In this document: positions 1-9,574 of the stretch, piece after piece | Numbering within the stretch: position 1 is the stretch's first letter | How the letters are laid out: each line of letters starts with the position of its first letter | NCBI GenBank assembly: GCA_947494305.1 | Contig: CANLUL010000004.1 | Location: forward strand, 62,001 to 126,000 | DNA: 64,000 nt | Origin: an uncultured Sphingomonadaceae bacterium | GTDB lineage: Bacteria; Pseudomonadota; Alphaproteobacteria; Sphingomonadales; Sphingomonadaceae | Direction: 5' to 3' | The notes under the pieces: model-generated | What the model was told of the DNA's origin: nothing | What the model saw: the letters and a program-made list of their open reading frames with translations, nothing else | The model's database searches: none | Made by a program: the position numbers and the translations under genes

Positions 1-832
1 TCCGATTTTCATCTTTGGTCTGGGCTTGGGTATGAACGGCGCCGCCATTGCCTCTAGTTGCGCCGCTATTGTTTCGGCGATCGCTGCGGTCATCCCTGTA
101 CTAAAGAATTATGGTGGGTTTGAGCGATTTCATTTTGGATGGTTCAAGGAAGATTTAAAGCCAGTTTCAGCCATTTTGATCCCGGCGATTTTAACAAATT
201 TGGCCACTCCGGTAGGCGGTTTTATTTCCTATCGCTTCATTGCTGAATATCCCGATGAAGTAATCGCCGGGTTTGCCGTGATCGGAAGAGTTGTGCCTGT
301 TGCATTTTGCTTGCTCTTTTCACTGTCGGGAGCGGTCGGGCCAATTATCGGACAAAATTTCGGCGCGCTGAACTTTGATCGTATTCGTTTAACCATTAAG
401 CAGTCGATGGGTTTCGCAATGGGCTACACACTGTTAATCTGGCCCGCACTTTGGCTGTTTAGTGAACCGATCAGCGATCTGTTTAATTTGGAGGCACAGG
501 GGCGTCATCTATTTTCATTATTCGCAATAATTGTAACACCGCTCTTCTTTTTCAACGGTGTGCTCTTCATTTCCAACGCCGCATGTAACAATCTCGAGCG
601 ACCCAGGTGGTCAACCTATTTAAACTGGGCCCGCAATACGCTCGGTCTGATCCCATTTTTGTGGCTTGGAGAAAAATATTATGGGTTGGAAGGGGTCTTA
701 ATTGGACCTGGGATTGGCGGGATTATTTTTGGCCTGCTGGGGTATCTCGTTATTCGCTATTTGGTCGGTTTTCAAGAACAGGCCTATCAATCTGATTCGG
801 ATCAAAATCCACCGAGTTCTCGTTTTTCTTAG
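1..832 (+). CDS. MATE family efflux transporter, C-terminal part (5' truncated by window)
   Basis: The reading frame is open from the first bases and ends in TAG at 830-832, so only about the last 277 residues are present and the true start lies before the window. The protein is almost entirely hydrophobic helices, with motifs such as GLGLGMNGAAIAS, GGFISYR and GAVGPIIGQNFGA that resemble the second half of MATE (multidrug and toxin extrusion) transporters. These proteins export cationic drugs or metabolites across the inner membrane in exchange for Na+ or H+. An internal TTG and ATG near 26-34 are not starts, because the preceding codons (PIFIFG) continue the family pattern. The substrate cannot be told from sequence. 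Confidence 0.85.
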   Translation, partial: PIFIFGLGLGMNGAAIASSCAAIVSAIAAVIPVLKNYGGFERFHFGWFKEDLKPVSAILIPAILTNLATPVGGFISYRFIAEYPDEVIAGFAVIGRVVPVAFCLLFSLSGAVGPIIGQNFGALNFDRIRLTIKQSMGFAMGYTLLIWPALWLFSEPISDLFNLEAQGRHLFSLFAIIVTPLFFFNGVLFISNAACNNLERPRWSTYLNWARNTLGLIPFLWLGEKYYGLEGVLIGPGIGGIIFGLLGYLVIRYLVGFQEQAYQSDSDQNPPSSRFS

Positions 833-1033
833 CACTTAATCCAACTATCTTGCCGTCATTTGAGGACAAATATCCGGTTTATGCCCGGAATTGCGTCGTT
901 AACTATTTAACAGACGGGATTACCTCGTCCCATCTTGAAACACCCCCATTACGGGAGCAAAAAGGTAAGGAATCCGCTGTATACCGGCAGTTCACCGCCC
1001 AACAGGGCCTGATGCAGGTGTTTCGAAACTACA

Positions 1034-2380
1034 ATGCGTGTTCCTCCTCCATATGTTCCAGACCTTGGGAGTGGTGCGCCAGCTGTTGCTGGCCTTGCGG
1101 GATTCACCCTTGCTTCATCAGCAACCGAAACCATCCATCAAGGCCCATATAAGCCGCAAAAGACACAACCGGACCGCTCCAAATCACCAGATTCTGAACC
1201 AAAGGCCTCGCAAACAGGTCGCACCAAACCAAATTGGATGATCCTTTCCATTCGCGAGCGCATACTATTGGCGATGCTGGTTGCATGCTTGATCATGGTG
1301 CCAATTTCGATGCCTGAGTCGAGCGTTGACGCACAACAATACTATCCGAGCGATATCAACTTAGGATCAGTTGAGCGAGCGGAAGAGAATTTCGCGGGTT
1401 CTGCTTTCTATTTCATCGATCCCAACTACGCGATCCCACAAAATTATGGCGGTCTGCCGCTTGATCCACTTGCGGAAACGGGTGATCAATCCTTGGGGGA
1501 TTTGGCAGGCGGATCGAATATCGCAAACGATATTGGTGCTTCGTCTCATTTTATTCGTCCGGTAGCGTTTAAAGGGTCATTGACGGACAACAACCGTTCG
1601 CTGAAATGCCTGACCGAGGCGATCTACTACGAAGCGGGAATGGAACCTGATGCTGGCCAACGGGCGGTGGCTCAAGTCATTTTAAACCGTGTTCGTCACC
1701 CAAGCTATCCCGGAACAGTTTGCGGTGTAATCTACCAAGGCAGTGAACGGCGCACTGGCTGTCAATTCTCCTACACGTGTGACGGATCGCTCCGTCGCAA
1801 GCCAAGTAAGTTCCACTGGAACCGTTCAAACAAAGTCGCTGCATCTGCACTGGCTGGCAAAAGTTACACAACGGTGGGCACGGCAACCCATTATCACGCA
1901 ACCTATGTTTATCCATACTGGGCACCAAGCCTCCGTTTTCTAGGTACAATTGGAGCGCACCGATTCTACAGCTGGAAAGGCAGCGCTGGAAAGGCAAAAG
2001 CGTTTACACAACGCTATCGGGGCGGCGAACCTCTACCTGCACCCAAGCCGCGCAAATTTGCCTCCACGCAATCAGCTTCATCACTGGACCCAATTGCAAT
2101 GGAAAGGGCCTATGAAGAGGGGCGCCGGAAGGCGCAAGCTCAAGCCATCAAATCCGAAAAGGCTGCAGCCGTGGCGGCTGACAATGCTCGCCGACATGAC
2201 CTGCCCACGCCAGGCTTGGATATCGCAAAACCACGTTCTTATCAGACCCCGGACTACAGTCGTGAAGCCAAAGCCAAAGGTGGTGACAAAGCTTTTGCCG
2301 GTCAAAGACTCCCGGACATCGGCCAAATCAAATCTGAATATCGCAACGCTGGGACATGGAAAAAGAAACCAGGAAGTTAA
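1034..2380 (+). CDS. SleB/CwlJ-type cell wall hydrolase
   Basis: This 448-residue protein has one hydrophobic segment (about residues 78-95, ILLAMLVACLIMVPISM), which probably anchors or exports it. A Hydrolase_2 (SleB/CwlJ) domain follows at about 185-320, recognised by LTEAIYYEAGMEPDAGQRAVAQVILNRV, the conserved CQFSYTCDG segment and the HYHATYVYPYW stretch. The glutamate in EAIYYEAG is the expected catalytic acid of this lytic-transglycosylase-like fold. The last 120 residues are charged and probably disordered. The ATG at 1034 has an AGGTG about 14 bases upstream, which is weak; a later start nearer the membrane segment is possible. In alphaproteobacteria this family is linked to vegetative peptidoglycan turnover rather than spore germination. 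Confidence 0.85.
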   Translation: MRVPPPYVPDLGSGAPAVAGLAGFTLASSATETIHQGPYKPQKTQPDRSKSPDSEPKASQTGRTKPNWMILSIRERILLAMLVACLIMVPISMPESSVDAQQYYPSDINLGSVERAEENFAGSAFYFIDPNYAIPQNYGGLPLDPLAETGDQSLGDLAGGSNIANDIGASSHFIRPVAFKGSLTDNNRSLKCLTEAIYYEAGMEPDAGQRAVAQVILNRVRHPSYPGTVCGVIYQGSERRTGCQFSYTCDGSLRRKPSKFHWNRSNKVAASALAGKSYTTVGTATHYHATYVYPYWAPSLRFLGTIGAHRFYSWKGSAGKAKAFTQRYRGGEPLPAPKPRKFASTQSASSLDPIAMERAYEEGRRKAQAQAIKSEKAAAVAADNARRHDLPTPGLDIAKPRSYQTPDYSREAKAKGGDKAFAGQRLPDIGQIKSEYRNAGTWKKKPGS

Positions 2381-2502
2381 CAACCGGAGCAAAGGCTGGC
2401 CTGGTTTCACCAGCAACCAAACCGCGCTTTTCCTTGCCTTTGCTCTTGATTCCAGCCTAAAGGCTCCCGATTTTATATGTAAATAACTGGAGTGCCCTGA
2501 AT

Positions 2503-3876
2503 ATGGCGACAAACTGGACGCCAAACGGCTGGAGAAATTTTGAAGGGCTGCAAATGCCTGACTACCCAGACGCGACCAAATTGGCCGAAACTGAGAAATT
2601 GCTAGGTAGTTATCCACCTCTAGTATTTGCCGGCGAAGCAAGAAGTCTAAAGGCTCAACTGGCTGAAGTAGCGGAAGGCAAAGGATTTCTGCTGCAGGGT
2701 GGCGATTGTGCTGAGAGTTTTGCAGAATTCCATCCGAATAACATCCGCGACACATTTCGTGTGATATTGCAGATGGCCGTCGTACTGACTTATGCCTCCA
2801 AATTGCCAATTGTTAAATTGGGACGGATGGCGGGTCAGTTCGCCAAACCGCGATCAGCGCCCACTGAAGTTCAAGACGGCATCGAAATGCCCAGCTATCG
2901 TGGAGATATTATCAACGGTATTGAGTTTGAAGCGGGCCGCCGCGCACCCGATCCGGATCGCATGGTGCGTGCCTATAACCAAGCAGCTGCAACATTAAAC
3001 CTCTTGCGGGCTTTCTCGACAGGTGGATATGCTAATCTGAAAGAAGTCCATGGTTGGACTCATGATTTCATGTCCCGCAGTCCCTGGGCCACTAAGTTCG
3101 AGGAAATGGCCAAGAAAATAAGTGAAGCTTTGTCCTTTATGGAAGCATGCGGAATTAATCCTGATACGGTTCCACAGCTTAAGGCAACCTCATTCTACAC
3201 CAGTCATGAGGCACTGTTGCTGCCTTATGAGGAGGCGCTCACAAGGCAGGATAGCTTGACCGGTGATTGGTATGACACCAGCGCGCATTTCCTCTGGATT
3301 GGCGATCGTACCCGGTTTGAAGGCTCGGCCCATGTTGAGTTTCTGCGGGGTATTGGCAATCCCGTTGGTATGAAGTGTGGTCCATCTCTGAAACCCGATG
3401 ATTTGCTAACTATGCTGGACACGTTGAATCCTGCACGCGAAGCTGGCCGTATCACCCTGATATCGCGCTTCGGTCAGGACAAAATCGAGAGTGGTCTCGC
3501 GCCGCTGGTTCGTGCGGTCAAAGCCGAAGGTCATCCGGTCATCTGGTCCTGTGATCCGATGCATGGCAACGTCATTAAGGCGGATAGCGGTTACAAAACC
3601 CGACCGTTTGAACGTATCTTGTCAGAGGTGCGCGGCTTTTTTGCTGTACATCGTGCAGAAGGTACGTTCGCGGGCGGAATTCATTGTGAGATGACAGGCC
3701 AGGATGTCACCGAATGCACAGGCGGCGCTGTGGCCATTACTGACGCTTCCCTTGGTGACCGCTACCACACCCATTGCGACCCACGCCTCAATGCGGCGCA
3801 ATCCCTCGAACTCGCCTTTTTGCTAGCAGAAATGCTTAACCAAGAATTGTCTGAGCGCGAGAAGAAAGCGGCGTAA
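2503..3876 (+). CDS. Class II 3-deoxy-7-phosphoheptulonate (DAHP) synthase
   Basis: This enzyme condenses phosphoenolpyruvate with erythrose 4-phosphate, the first step of the shikimate pathway to aromatic amino acids. The 457-residue length and the sequence ([10 protein letters not shown] near the N-terminus, [61 protein letters not shown]) are those of the plant-like class II enzymes, unrelated in length to the E. coli AroFGH type. The Cys in GGDC, the His in DPMHGN and the Glu in HCEMTGQ are the expected metal ligands. Its stop overlaps the start of the next small gene (TAATG), so the two are translationally coupled. Confidence 0.95.
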   Translation: MATNWTPNGWRNFEGLQMPDYPDATKLAETEKLLGSYPPLVFAGEARSLKAQLAEVAEGKGFLLQGGDCAESFAEFHPNNIRDTFRVILQMAVVLTYASKLPIVKLGRMAGQFAKPRSAPTEVQDGIEMPSYRGDIINGIEFEAGRRAPDPDRMVRAYNQAAATLNLLRAFSTGGYANLKEVHGWTHDFMSRSPWATKFEEMAKKISEALSFMEACGINPDTVPQLKATSFYTSHEALLLPYEEALTRQDSLTGDWYDTSAHFLWIGDRTRFEGSAHVEFLRGIGNPVGMKCGPSLKPDDLLTMLDTLNPAREAGRITLISRFGQDKIESGLAPLVRAVKAEGHPVIWSCDPMHGNVIKADSGYKTRPFERILSEVRGFFAVHRAEGTFAGGIHCEMTGQDVTECTGGAVAITDASLGDRYHTHCDPRLNAAQSLELAFLLAEMLNQELSEREKKAA

Positions 3877-4109
3877 TGGCTGAAAAGATCAAACCGGAGC
3901 GAATGCGACCGGAAGACTATGCACCAGGAGAAAGCCCGATGGCCCGAGGAGCAACTTATGTACGCAAGGAAGTTGTCAAAAACGGAGTCGGTTTCGGCAG
4001 CGCACTTGCCATTGCGATTAGCTTTACAACGCATCAGTCGGTTTTGTGGGCTATATTGCATGGTATCTTCTCTTGGTTTTATGTGGTCTATTTCTTACTG
4101 ACACGTTGA
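3876..4109 (+). CDS. Small membrane protein of unknown function, coupled to DAHP synthase
   Basis: This 77-residue protein starts in a TAATG overlap with the DAHP synthase stop codon, which argues that it is really translated. The first 35 residues are charged ([20 protein letters not shown]) and the rest is hydrophobic, with one or two membrane-spanning helices ending in WFYVVYFLLTR. I do not recognise a family. It probably sits in the inner membrane with its N-terminus in the cytoplasm; a link to aromatic amino acid synthesis is suggested only by position. Confidence 0.65.
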   Translation: MAEKIKPERMRPEDYAPGESPMARGATYVRKEVVKNGVGFGSALAIAISFTTHQSVLWAILHGIFSWFYVVYFLLTR

Positions 4110-4220
4110 TCTAAACTACCAATCGCAATTATTTTTACATTGCTACCAATTGATTTATCGTGACTTAATCACTTTGACTTTCTACTATAGATTCATCTTT
4201 GGATAAGCCCGGGATTTCAG

Positions 4221-4772
4221 ATGACCCGTCTTGCCGTTACTTTATTGCTAGCAAACCTGATACTTGCCGGATGCGCCGGCCCTATTGAGACGCGCGTTCA
4301 AACCATATCATCCGCAAAAGGTACAAAGCCGGAAAGCTTCCGCTTTTTGGATGTAGTTGCACCAAATTCCCAAGTTTCAAATTTGACTCAACAAGAGTTA
4401 AGGCAAGCATTGGAAGCCAAAGGATATTTGGAATCTAAATCGGCTTCCATTCTCTTGAGTTCATCCATCGCCAGTAGACCAGCTTCCATCGCCATCCAGC
4501 TGGGAGAGGGAAAAGAGGCGCATATGGTTACAGTTACCAAAGCGAACAAACCCTTTCAATCTTGCAAGGATCGTGAACATCGCCTGATTGTAACATTGAT
4601 CCAGCGGGATTCCGGTGAGCAATTATATCGGGGAACAGCATCTGAGTATCATTGCAAGGCTGATCTTACCCTAAGCCTTCCTCATCTTGTCAAAGCCGCG
4701 TTGTCGGATTTGGGTCAGAGTTCAGACGGTGAAAATCATCAGAAAGTTCTAGTGCGCCGAGGACTTGATTAG
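4221..4772 (+). CDS. Putative lipoprotein (DUF4136-like)
   Basis: The 183-residue product begins with a short hydrophobic signal and a clear lipobox, LILAGC, so Cys17 is predicted to be lipidated. The mature part has alternating hydrophobic residues typical of beta strands, with segments such as LRQALEAKGYLESKSASILLSSS that resemble DUF4136-type lipoproteins, where conserved residues near the N-terminus prepare a small alpha/beta fold. No catalytic motif is visible. The gene runs convergently to the histidine kinase gene with a single base between the two stops, so any terminator must lie inside one of the coding regions. Confidence 0.7.
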   Translation: MTRLAVTLLLANLILAGCAGPIETRVQTISSAKGTKPESFRFLDVVAPNSQVSNLTQQELRQALEAKGYLESKSASILLSSSIASRPASIAIQLGEGKEAHMVTVTKANKPFQSCKDREHRLIVTLIQRDSGEQLYRGTASEYHCKADLTLSLPHLVKAALSDLGQSSDGENHQKVLVRRGLD

Positions 4773-4773
4773 C

Positions 4774-7068
4774 TCAAACTGTTTCTGGTTCAGGGGCAAG
4801 TGGCAGCAAGACGGTAAACTGCGCACCACCCTTTATACCTTTCTTATCTGCGATATTCTCAGCTCTAATCGAACCTCCATGCCGTTCAATCACCGTGGCC
4901 ACAAAGTTTAAACCAAGGCCAGCACCCTTCACGCTACCCTTAGAACCACTATCATCGCTTGCAAACCGCTCGAACAGGTTACCAAGCATATCCTCAGATA
5001 TTCCATCACCCTCATCTTTAATGGAAACTGCAACATAAGGTTCCTTATCTAACTCCATGACGCGCATTATAATCTGAATCGTGCTGCTATCAGGACTATA
5101 CTTGATTGCATTGTCGATGAGGTTGACAAAAGAGCGATGGAGGCTGGATGGTTCTCCCAAAATAAATGCACCTTCAGACTCATCCCCAATCGTTGCTTTG
5201 ATATTCCGGGCTTTGGCGAGCGGCCAAAGACTATCGTTAGCCTCGATAACAAGGTCGGATAGCAAAATTTCCTCACCCGAAAACTCGTTCGATTTGATCC
5301 TTGCCAAGCCAACGAAGTTGTCCGCCAATGCCAACGTTCTACGAGCATGCTTTTCTATGCGTTTTGTCGTCTCAGATTGAGTTTGACCATCCAACAATGC
5401 CAATATTGCGGCTTGCGGCGCGCGCATATCGTGCGAAAGAAGCTGTAAGACTTCTTCCCGTTCCTGAGCCGCATTAGCGACCTCAGTAATATCGGCTAAA
5501 TAGTGGATGTAACCGCGCAACTCACCTTCATCAGACACTACAGACGCGCGTCGCATTGCGAACACCTCATCGTTCAAAGATGTGAAATCGACATAATCAA
5601 GCTCTTTGGGTTTGGCTTGCATCGTGAGATACTCTTTGACTTCATCGAGATCTTCAGGCGCTACAAATCGATTTAGCATGTCATCAAGCGCGAAATCCTG
5701 AGAGCCATCTTCAATACCGGTTTGCGCCAATTTGTTCACAAATTTCACTTTCCCATCGATGCCTGTGATGAACATCGGGTCTGGGAGATTGCTCAATGCA
5801 TCGGTAATGAACCGGCGCAGATCACGTACATGAGCAATAGCATGGGTCAATTCCTCAGCCTGTCCGGTGACCACATCTACCGGGCCGGCGGAAGTGACAA
5901 CAACGGGAATATCTACCTTGGCCAGACGGAAATTCTCTAGTTCTTCATCCATGAAGTCACTGGTCGATTGAAGGCGTCGCCAACCCCAAATTGGATAGAC
6001 AAAAACCAATCCAGCAAGAGCCGCTCCGGGAGCAAACCAAGTTTTCATCGAGAGCAACCCAAAGCTGGCGATCAGAACAAGCGATATTAGAGCGATTGAT
6101 GCAAATATCGTTGTCCGCGGGCGCCACCGCCAAAATCCGGTTAGCAATATCCATACTGGCAGCAGGGAAAGAACCAACTGCAGCCATTTTGGCAGTGGGG
6201 AAATGAAATTGTCATCTAATAAGGCATTATATAGATTGGCCATAATTTCCACGCCCGCCAGCGTTCCGCCATCTCTCATAGGGACCGGGTGTTGATCTCC
6301 CAGTCCTTGTGCCGTTGCTCCGATTAAAATAACTTTATCGCGCAGGAAACTGATTGGCATTTCGCCATTGACCAATGCCGCATATGGAATGGTCGTATAA
6401 CTCCCACGTGCGGCATAGGGCAGCAAGAGATTTTGCTTACAATCAGACTGTCGATCAAATGCCAGAGAAGCATTACCATTTGCATGGCGATAAGCCAGTT
6501 CCATCAGATGTGGCCATGTTTTGCCCGAGGTATCTTTGAAGCAAAGCGAGGTGCGGCGAACCATTCCATCCTTATCAAAATTCAGATTGACGTGACCCAG
6601 ACCTTGGGCTGATTCCTTGATTGGAGACACAGGCTCTTTCAAATCAAATTCAGCGCCATTGGCTCCTGGTAAAACGAGATGTATCGGTAGATAGAGATTG
6701 GGATTTTCTGAAATTGACTTTGCTAGACGGAGGTCCGTCTCAGGATCACTGGCCTCACTTAGTAGAATATCGAAAGCAATAGCTTTGGACTCTGAGCTGG
6801 CCATTTTCTCAAATAGCTCCGCATGTCGGTTCCGGGACCACGGCCATTTCCCAAATGCTGACAAGCTATCTTCATCGATCGCAACAATCAAAATATCATC
6901 GGAAGCTTCTGGCCGATCCAAATCAGACAATTGATCATAGATAAGATTATCAAAATCTGCGAGGCCATCCCAATGTATTAGTCCCACAATCAAAAGTGAG
7001 GCGGCAAGCGCTACACCCGCCCACTCAATGCCTAAGCGCCGCCGTAATCGTGATGGGCGGGTTTTCAT
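4774..7068 (-). CDS. CHASE2-PAS sensor histidine kinase
   Basis: This 764-residue membrane sensor has an N-terminal helix (about 15-32), a periplasmic CHASE2 domain (about 35-290, including ILIVAIDEDSLSAFGKWPWSR and AFDILLSE), a cluster of membrane helices (about 295-362), a PAS domain (about 415-525) and a histidine kinase core. His546 in LLSHDMRAP is the phospho-acceptor; the N box NLIDNAIKYSP and the glycine boxes (DEGDGIS, GAGLGLNF) bind ATP. It is the last gene of an operon transcribed leftward after the response regulator and the LysM-FecR protein (53 bases downstream of the latter). The periplasmic FecR protein is a natural candidate for delivering or modulating the CHASE2 signal. The ligand is unknown. 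Confidence 0.92.
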   Translation of the reverse strand: MKTRPSRLRRRLGIEWAGVALAASLLIVGLIHWDGLADFDNLIYDQLSDLDRPEASDDILIVAIDEDSLSAFGKWPWSRNRHAELFEKMASSESKAIAFDILLSEASDPETDLRLAKSISENPNLYLPIHLVLPGANGAEFDLKEPVSPIKESAQGLGHVNLNFDKDGMVRRTSLCFKDTSGKTWPHLMELAYRHANGNASLAFDRQSDCKQNLLLPYAARGSYTTIPYAALVNGEMPISFLRDKVILIGATAQGLGDQHPVPMRDGGTLAGVEIMANLYNALLDDNFISPLPKWLQLVLSLLPVWILLTGFWRWRPRTTIFASIALISLVLIASFGLLSMKTWFAPGAALAGLVFVYPIWGWRRLQSTSDFMDEELENFRLAKVDIPVVVTSAGPVDVVTGQAEELTHAIAHVRDLRRFITDALSNLPDPMFITGIDGKVKFVNKLAQTGIEDGSQDFALDDMLNRFVAPEDLDEVKEYLTMQAKPKELDYVDFTSLNDEVFAMRRASVVSDEGELRGYIHYLADITEVANAAQEREEVLQLLSHDMRAPQAAILALLDGQTQSETTKRIEKHARRTLALADNFVGLARIKSNEFSGEEILLSDLVIEANDSLWPLAKARNIKATIGDESEGAFILGEPSSLHRSFVNLIDNAIKYSPDSSTIQIIMRVMELDKEPYVAVSIKDEGDGISEDMLGNLFERFASDDSGSKGSVKGAGLGLNFVATVIERHGGSIRAENIADKKGIKGGAQFTVLLPLAPEPETV

Positions 7069-7121
7069 TTGCAGTTGGATCTCCGCTGATAGTCGCTGGC
7101 ATTGCGGAAAGAACTAGAAGC

Positions 7122-8462
7122 CTAACTGGCCACCGTCAATTTTTCAAATTCAGTCCACTTTTGTGAGACACCTAACTCCGCATCATTGGTAAATTGAGTC
7201 ACACCTACGCGCCAATAATACTCACCATCGGGCAGGTCAGAAAGAGTTATGCTGTCCACCGTCAAATCTGTTTCATCTACCAAAGCGACAGCTGTCTTGT
7301 TGTCCTTGAGTAGCTGGAACCGAAAGAGCCGCTTTCCGCTGCCTTCACCAAACCACTTGAACTTATATCCAAATTCACTTTGCTCTGCACTTCCCGTAAC
7401 TGTGTTCAAAAGACGCTTGAAGGAATAGGTCGATGGCATACCTTCAAAGCCTTCGTTTGAAAACGCAGTGGCCTTGGCGAAATAACGGCCATTTGGAATC
7501 CCCGCCAATACAACTGGTCCGCTATTCTGTTTTTGCTCAGCGACAATATCCACAAACCCCGCATCAGATGACACCACGATCCGGTGTCCAGTAGCCAAAT
7601 CGTTCGGCGTGATGGCAAAGCTCAAAGACTCTTCAGACTGCACTTTCGCAGGGTCCATCAATTCTGGTGCTGACAATAGGTTCGCTGTCACAGTCTCACC
7701 AGCTTTGTTGGCGCGTGCACCGGTTCCTTGCGAAACACCTATCTTTTTTTCACCAACAGCAACATCAATCGCTCCTTCGACGGTTTCCGAAAACGCTGTT
7801 CCCGCGATATCATCAACACGGGTACGATAATCGGTCCCGCGGACAGCAGAGACTGAAACAGGAGTCCGGACTCTATAGCGCCCAGGTTTGCTTCCAAATG
7901 GAGTGACTTTGGAACGTAGACGACCACGGTCAACAGCAAGCTCATAATCAACACTATCGGTTAGTAAAATATGCCGCAACCGTGTTATGCGAACCTTGCT
8001 ATTGGATGGCATGGATACTCTTGATCCATCTTCCAACTGGATGGTTAGAAAACTACCGGCAGCGGTAGACAATTGACTTCCTTCATCCAAACCCAACCCT
8101 TTGACCGGTTCCAGCGCCTTTCCCATGGAAGCTATGGATACACTACCGCGAAAGGCACTGAGATTTGCTTGGCTCTTGCGGTATTTCAATAGGTGGAAGG
8201 GTATACTTACTTTCTTTCCCACAGAAATTCGATGCGGATTGCGGATGCGGTTTAGCCTCTGGACGATCCGATAGTCTGAAGGTTTGCGAAAGTATTTCTG
8301 AGCCAGCTCAATCAATGTATCTCCGCGTTTGAATTTATATTCAACACGCGGATTTTCACTTTGGGGTTGAGCAAGAACCGGCGCTGAAATCGCGACACAC
8401 AAAAGCAGGGCTAACCACAAATATGTGAATTTCTTTGCATCACGCATTGCGCTGCCTTGCAT
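7122..8462 (-). CDS. Exported LysM and FecR domain protein
   Basis: The 446-residue protein has an N-terminal signal sequence ending near LAQPQ, a LysM domain (about residues 40-92: YKFKRGDTLIELAQKYF ... VGKKVSIP) that should bind peptidoglycan, and a FecR domain (about 105-240, containing the strand pattern GSQLSTAAGSFLTIQLEDGS and VSAVRGTDYRTR). The C-terminal part has two fibronectin-like repeats ending in DGEYYWRVGV. The ATG at 8462 has GGGAG seven bases upstream and lies directly after the response regulator stop. FecR domains classically pass signals to sigma/anti-sigma systems. Here no sigma factor is present and the neighbours are a two-component pair, so a signalling role toward the CHASE2 kinase is inferred from context. 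Confidence 0.88.
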   Translation of the reverse strand: MQGSAMRDAKKFTYLWLALLLCVAISAPVLAQPQSENPRVEYKFKRGDTLIELAQKYFRKPSDYRIVQRLNRIRNPHRISVGKKVSIPFHLLKYRKSQANLSAFRGSVSIASMGKALEPVKGLGLDEGSQLSTAAGSFLTIQLEDGSRVSMPSNSKVRITRLRHILLTDSVDYELAVDRGRLRSKVTPFGSKPGRYRVRTPVSVSAVRGTDYRTRVDDIAGTAFSETVEGAIDVAVGEKKIGVSQGTGARANKAGETVTANLLSAPELMDPAKVQSEESLSFAITPNDLATGHRIVVSSDAGFVDIVAEQKQNSGPVVLAGIPNGRYFAKATAFSNEGFEGMPSTYSFKRLLNTVTGSAEQSEFGYKFKWFGEGSGKRLFRFQLLKDNKTAVALVDETDLTVDSITLSDLPDGEYYWRVGVTQFTNDAELGVSQKWTEFEKLTVAS

Positions 8463-8464
8463 TT

Positions 8465-9160
8465 TTAGCTCCCGTTACCCAGAGTCTCCAGACGGTATCC
8501 ATAGCCGAAAACAGTAAATATCCGAAACCCATTCTCAGGGGTTAAAGATAGTTTTGAGCGGACTCTCGAAACGTGCATGTCCAGCGTTCGGGTCGCCAAA
8601 TGTGCATTGGTACGCCAAACAGTTTCCATAATGTAACGACGTGACAACGTCCGATCGCGATTGCGGAACATCAGATCCGTCAACTCAAATTCCTTCGCCG
8701 TAAGCGATATATCCTTGCCTTTGTGGTGCACTTTCTGCTCGATCCGATCGAGTTTATACTCACCATATTGAGCCGATGCCTCCATTGCCGACGATCCACT
8801 GCCACGCCGCAAAATAGCTTGTATACGTGCGGCAATAACTCCCGGATCTTCCGGTTTAGTGATATAATCGTCGGCGCCTGCATTGAGGGCGTCGCTAATA
8901 TCTTGCTTCGCAGCCCGGCTGGTCATCATAATGACGGGTGGACGATCTTCAATGGCACCTTCCATCCATTCAAGAATTTGCATCCCGGTTCTTCCTGGCA
9001 TATTCCAGTCCAGAATAACCAAGTCAAACGTATCCCGCAAAAGTGCACTAGACAACGCATTCCCATCCGGAAAGCCAGCATAGACATATTCCAGACCTTC
9101 AACGATACCACCAAGGAATTCGACTATCTCTTTGTCATCATCTGCAATCGCAATGCGCAT
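8465..9160 (-). CDS. OmpR/PhoB-family response regulator
   Basis: From the ATG at 9160 the protein has 231 residues. The receiver domain begins MRIAIADDD and carries the phosphorylation site Asp51 in VILDWNMPG, the switch Thr in MMTSRA and the Lys in YITKPED. A winged-helix DNA-binding domain follows (LTAKEFELTDLMF ... TLDMHVSRVRSKL ... VFGYGYRLE). A longer frame to 9211 exists, but the start at 9160 fits the receiver fold and has GGGGA seven bases upstream. It is the first gene of the regulator / LysM-FecR / CHASE2-kinase operon and is presumably the kinase's partner. Target genes cannot be named from the window. Confidence 0.92.
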   Translation of the reverse strand: MRIAIADDDKEIVEFLGGIVEGLEYVYAGFPDGNALSSALLRDTFDLVILDWNMPGRTGMQILEWMEGAIEDRPPVIMMTSRAAKQDISDALNAGADDYITKPEDPGVIAARIQAILRRGSGSSAMEASAQYGEYKLDRIEQKVHHKGKDISLTAKEFELTDLMFRNRDRTLSRRYIMETVWRTNAHLATRTLDMHVSRVRSKLSLTPENGFRIFTVFGYGYRLETLGNGS

Positions 9161-9371
9161 AGTTGTTCCCCGTTTCAGCTCTGAGCCAAGGTAATTAGCC
9201 TTTTCTCTCATCTACTTTTAGTATTTGATTCAACTTTCGTGATTTACCCTGAAATACGGGGGCTTTGCCAGCTTTTCACGAGCGGAGTTACAATGATTTA
9301 CAAATGAGCTGGTTAATATCTGCTAAGAAATAGCGAAATCGTCACGCGTCTGATCATGAGATCAGGGTCGC

Positions 9372-9401
9372 AAAAGCCGGCAGGGAGACCTGTCGGCTTT
9401 T
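9372..9401 (-). terminator. Hairpin terminator downstream of tRNA-Gln
   Basis: Two 13-base arms (AAAAGCCGGCAGG at 9372-9384 and CCTGTCGGCTTTT at 9389-9401) pair with a single mismatch around a 4-base loop. It lies about 20 bases beyond the 3' end of the leftward tRNA-Gln gene and has T-rich sequence on both sides, so it could also stop rightward transcription. Between it and the response regulator start (9161-9371) I see no gene. Confidence 0.75.
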
Positions 9402-9419
9402 TATTTTCCATTTGAAGGA

Positions 9420-9494
9420 TGGTTGGGGTGGCAGGATTCGAACCTGCGCATGGCGGCATCAAAAGCCGCTGCCTTACCACTTGGCGACACCCCA
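9420..9494 (-). tRNA. tRNA-Gln (UUG anticodon)
   Basis: Read on the minus strand, a 75-base cloverleaf starts TGGGGTG at 9494 and ends CACCCCA-A-CCA at 9420, so the CCA tail is encoded. The D loop has AAGTGGTAAGG, the anticodon loop reads CTTTTGA with anticodon TTG, and the T arm carries GGTTCGAATCC. The TTG anticodon specifies glutamine. A hairpin terminator follows. Confidence 0.95.
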
Positions 9495-9574
9495 ATATTA
9501 CCGGTCAACCGGTTGGTGAGAGGGCTATTATCCACTTTGCTGCAATGGGGCAAGGGGCAGTTCGCGCTTATTGT

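Noticed and set aside
2081-2809. 242-residue minus-strand frame across the hydrolase end and DAHP synthase start
   Set aside because: It overlaps two well-supported genes on the other strand and has no family match or start site.
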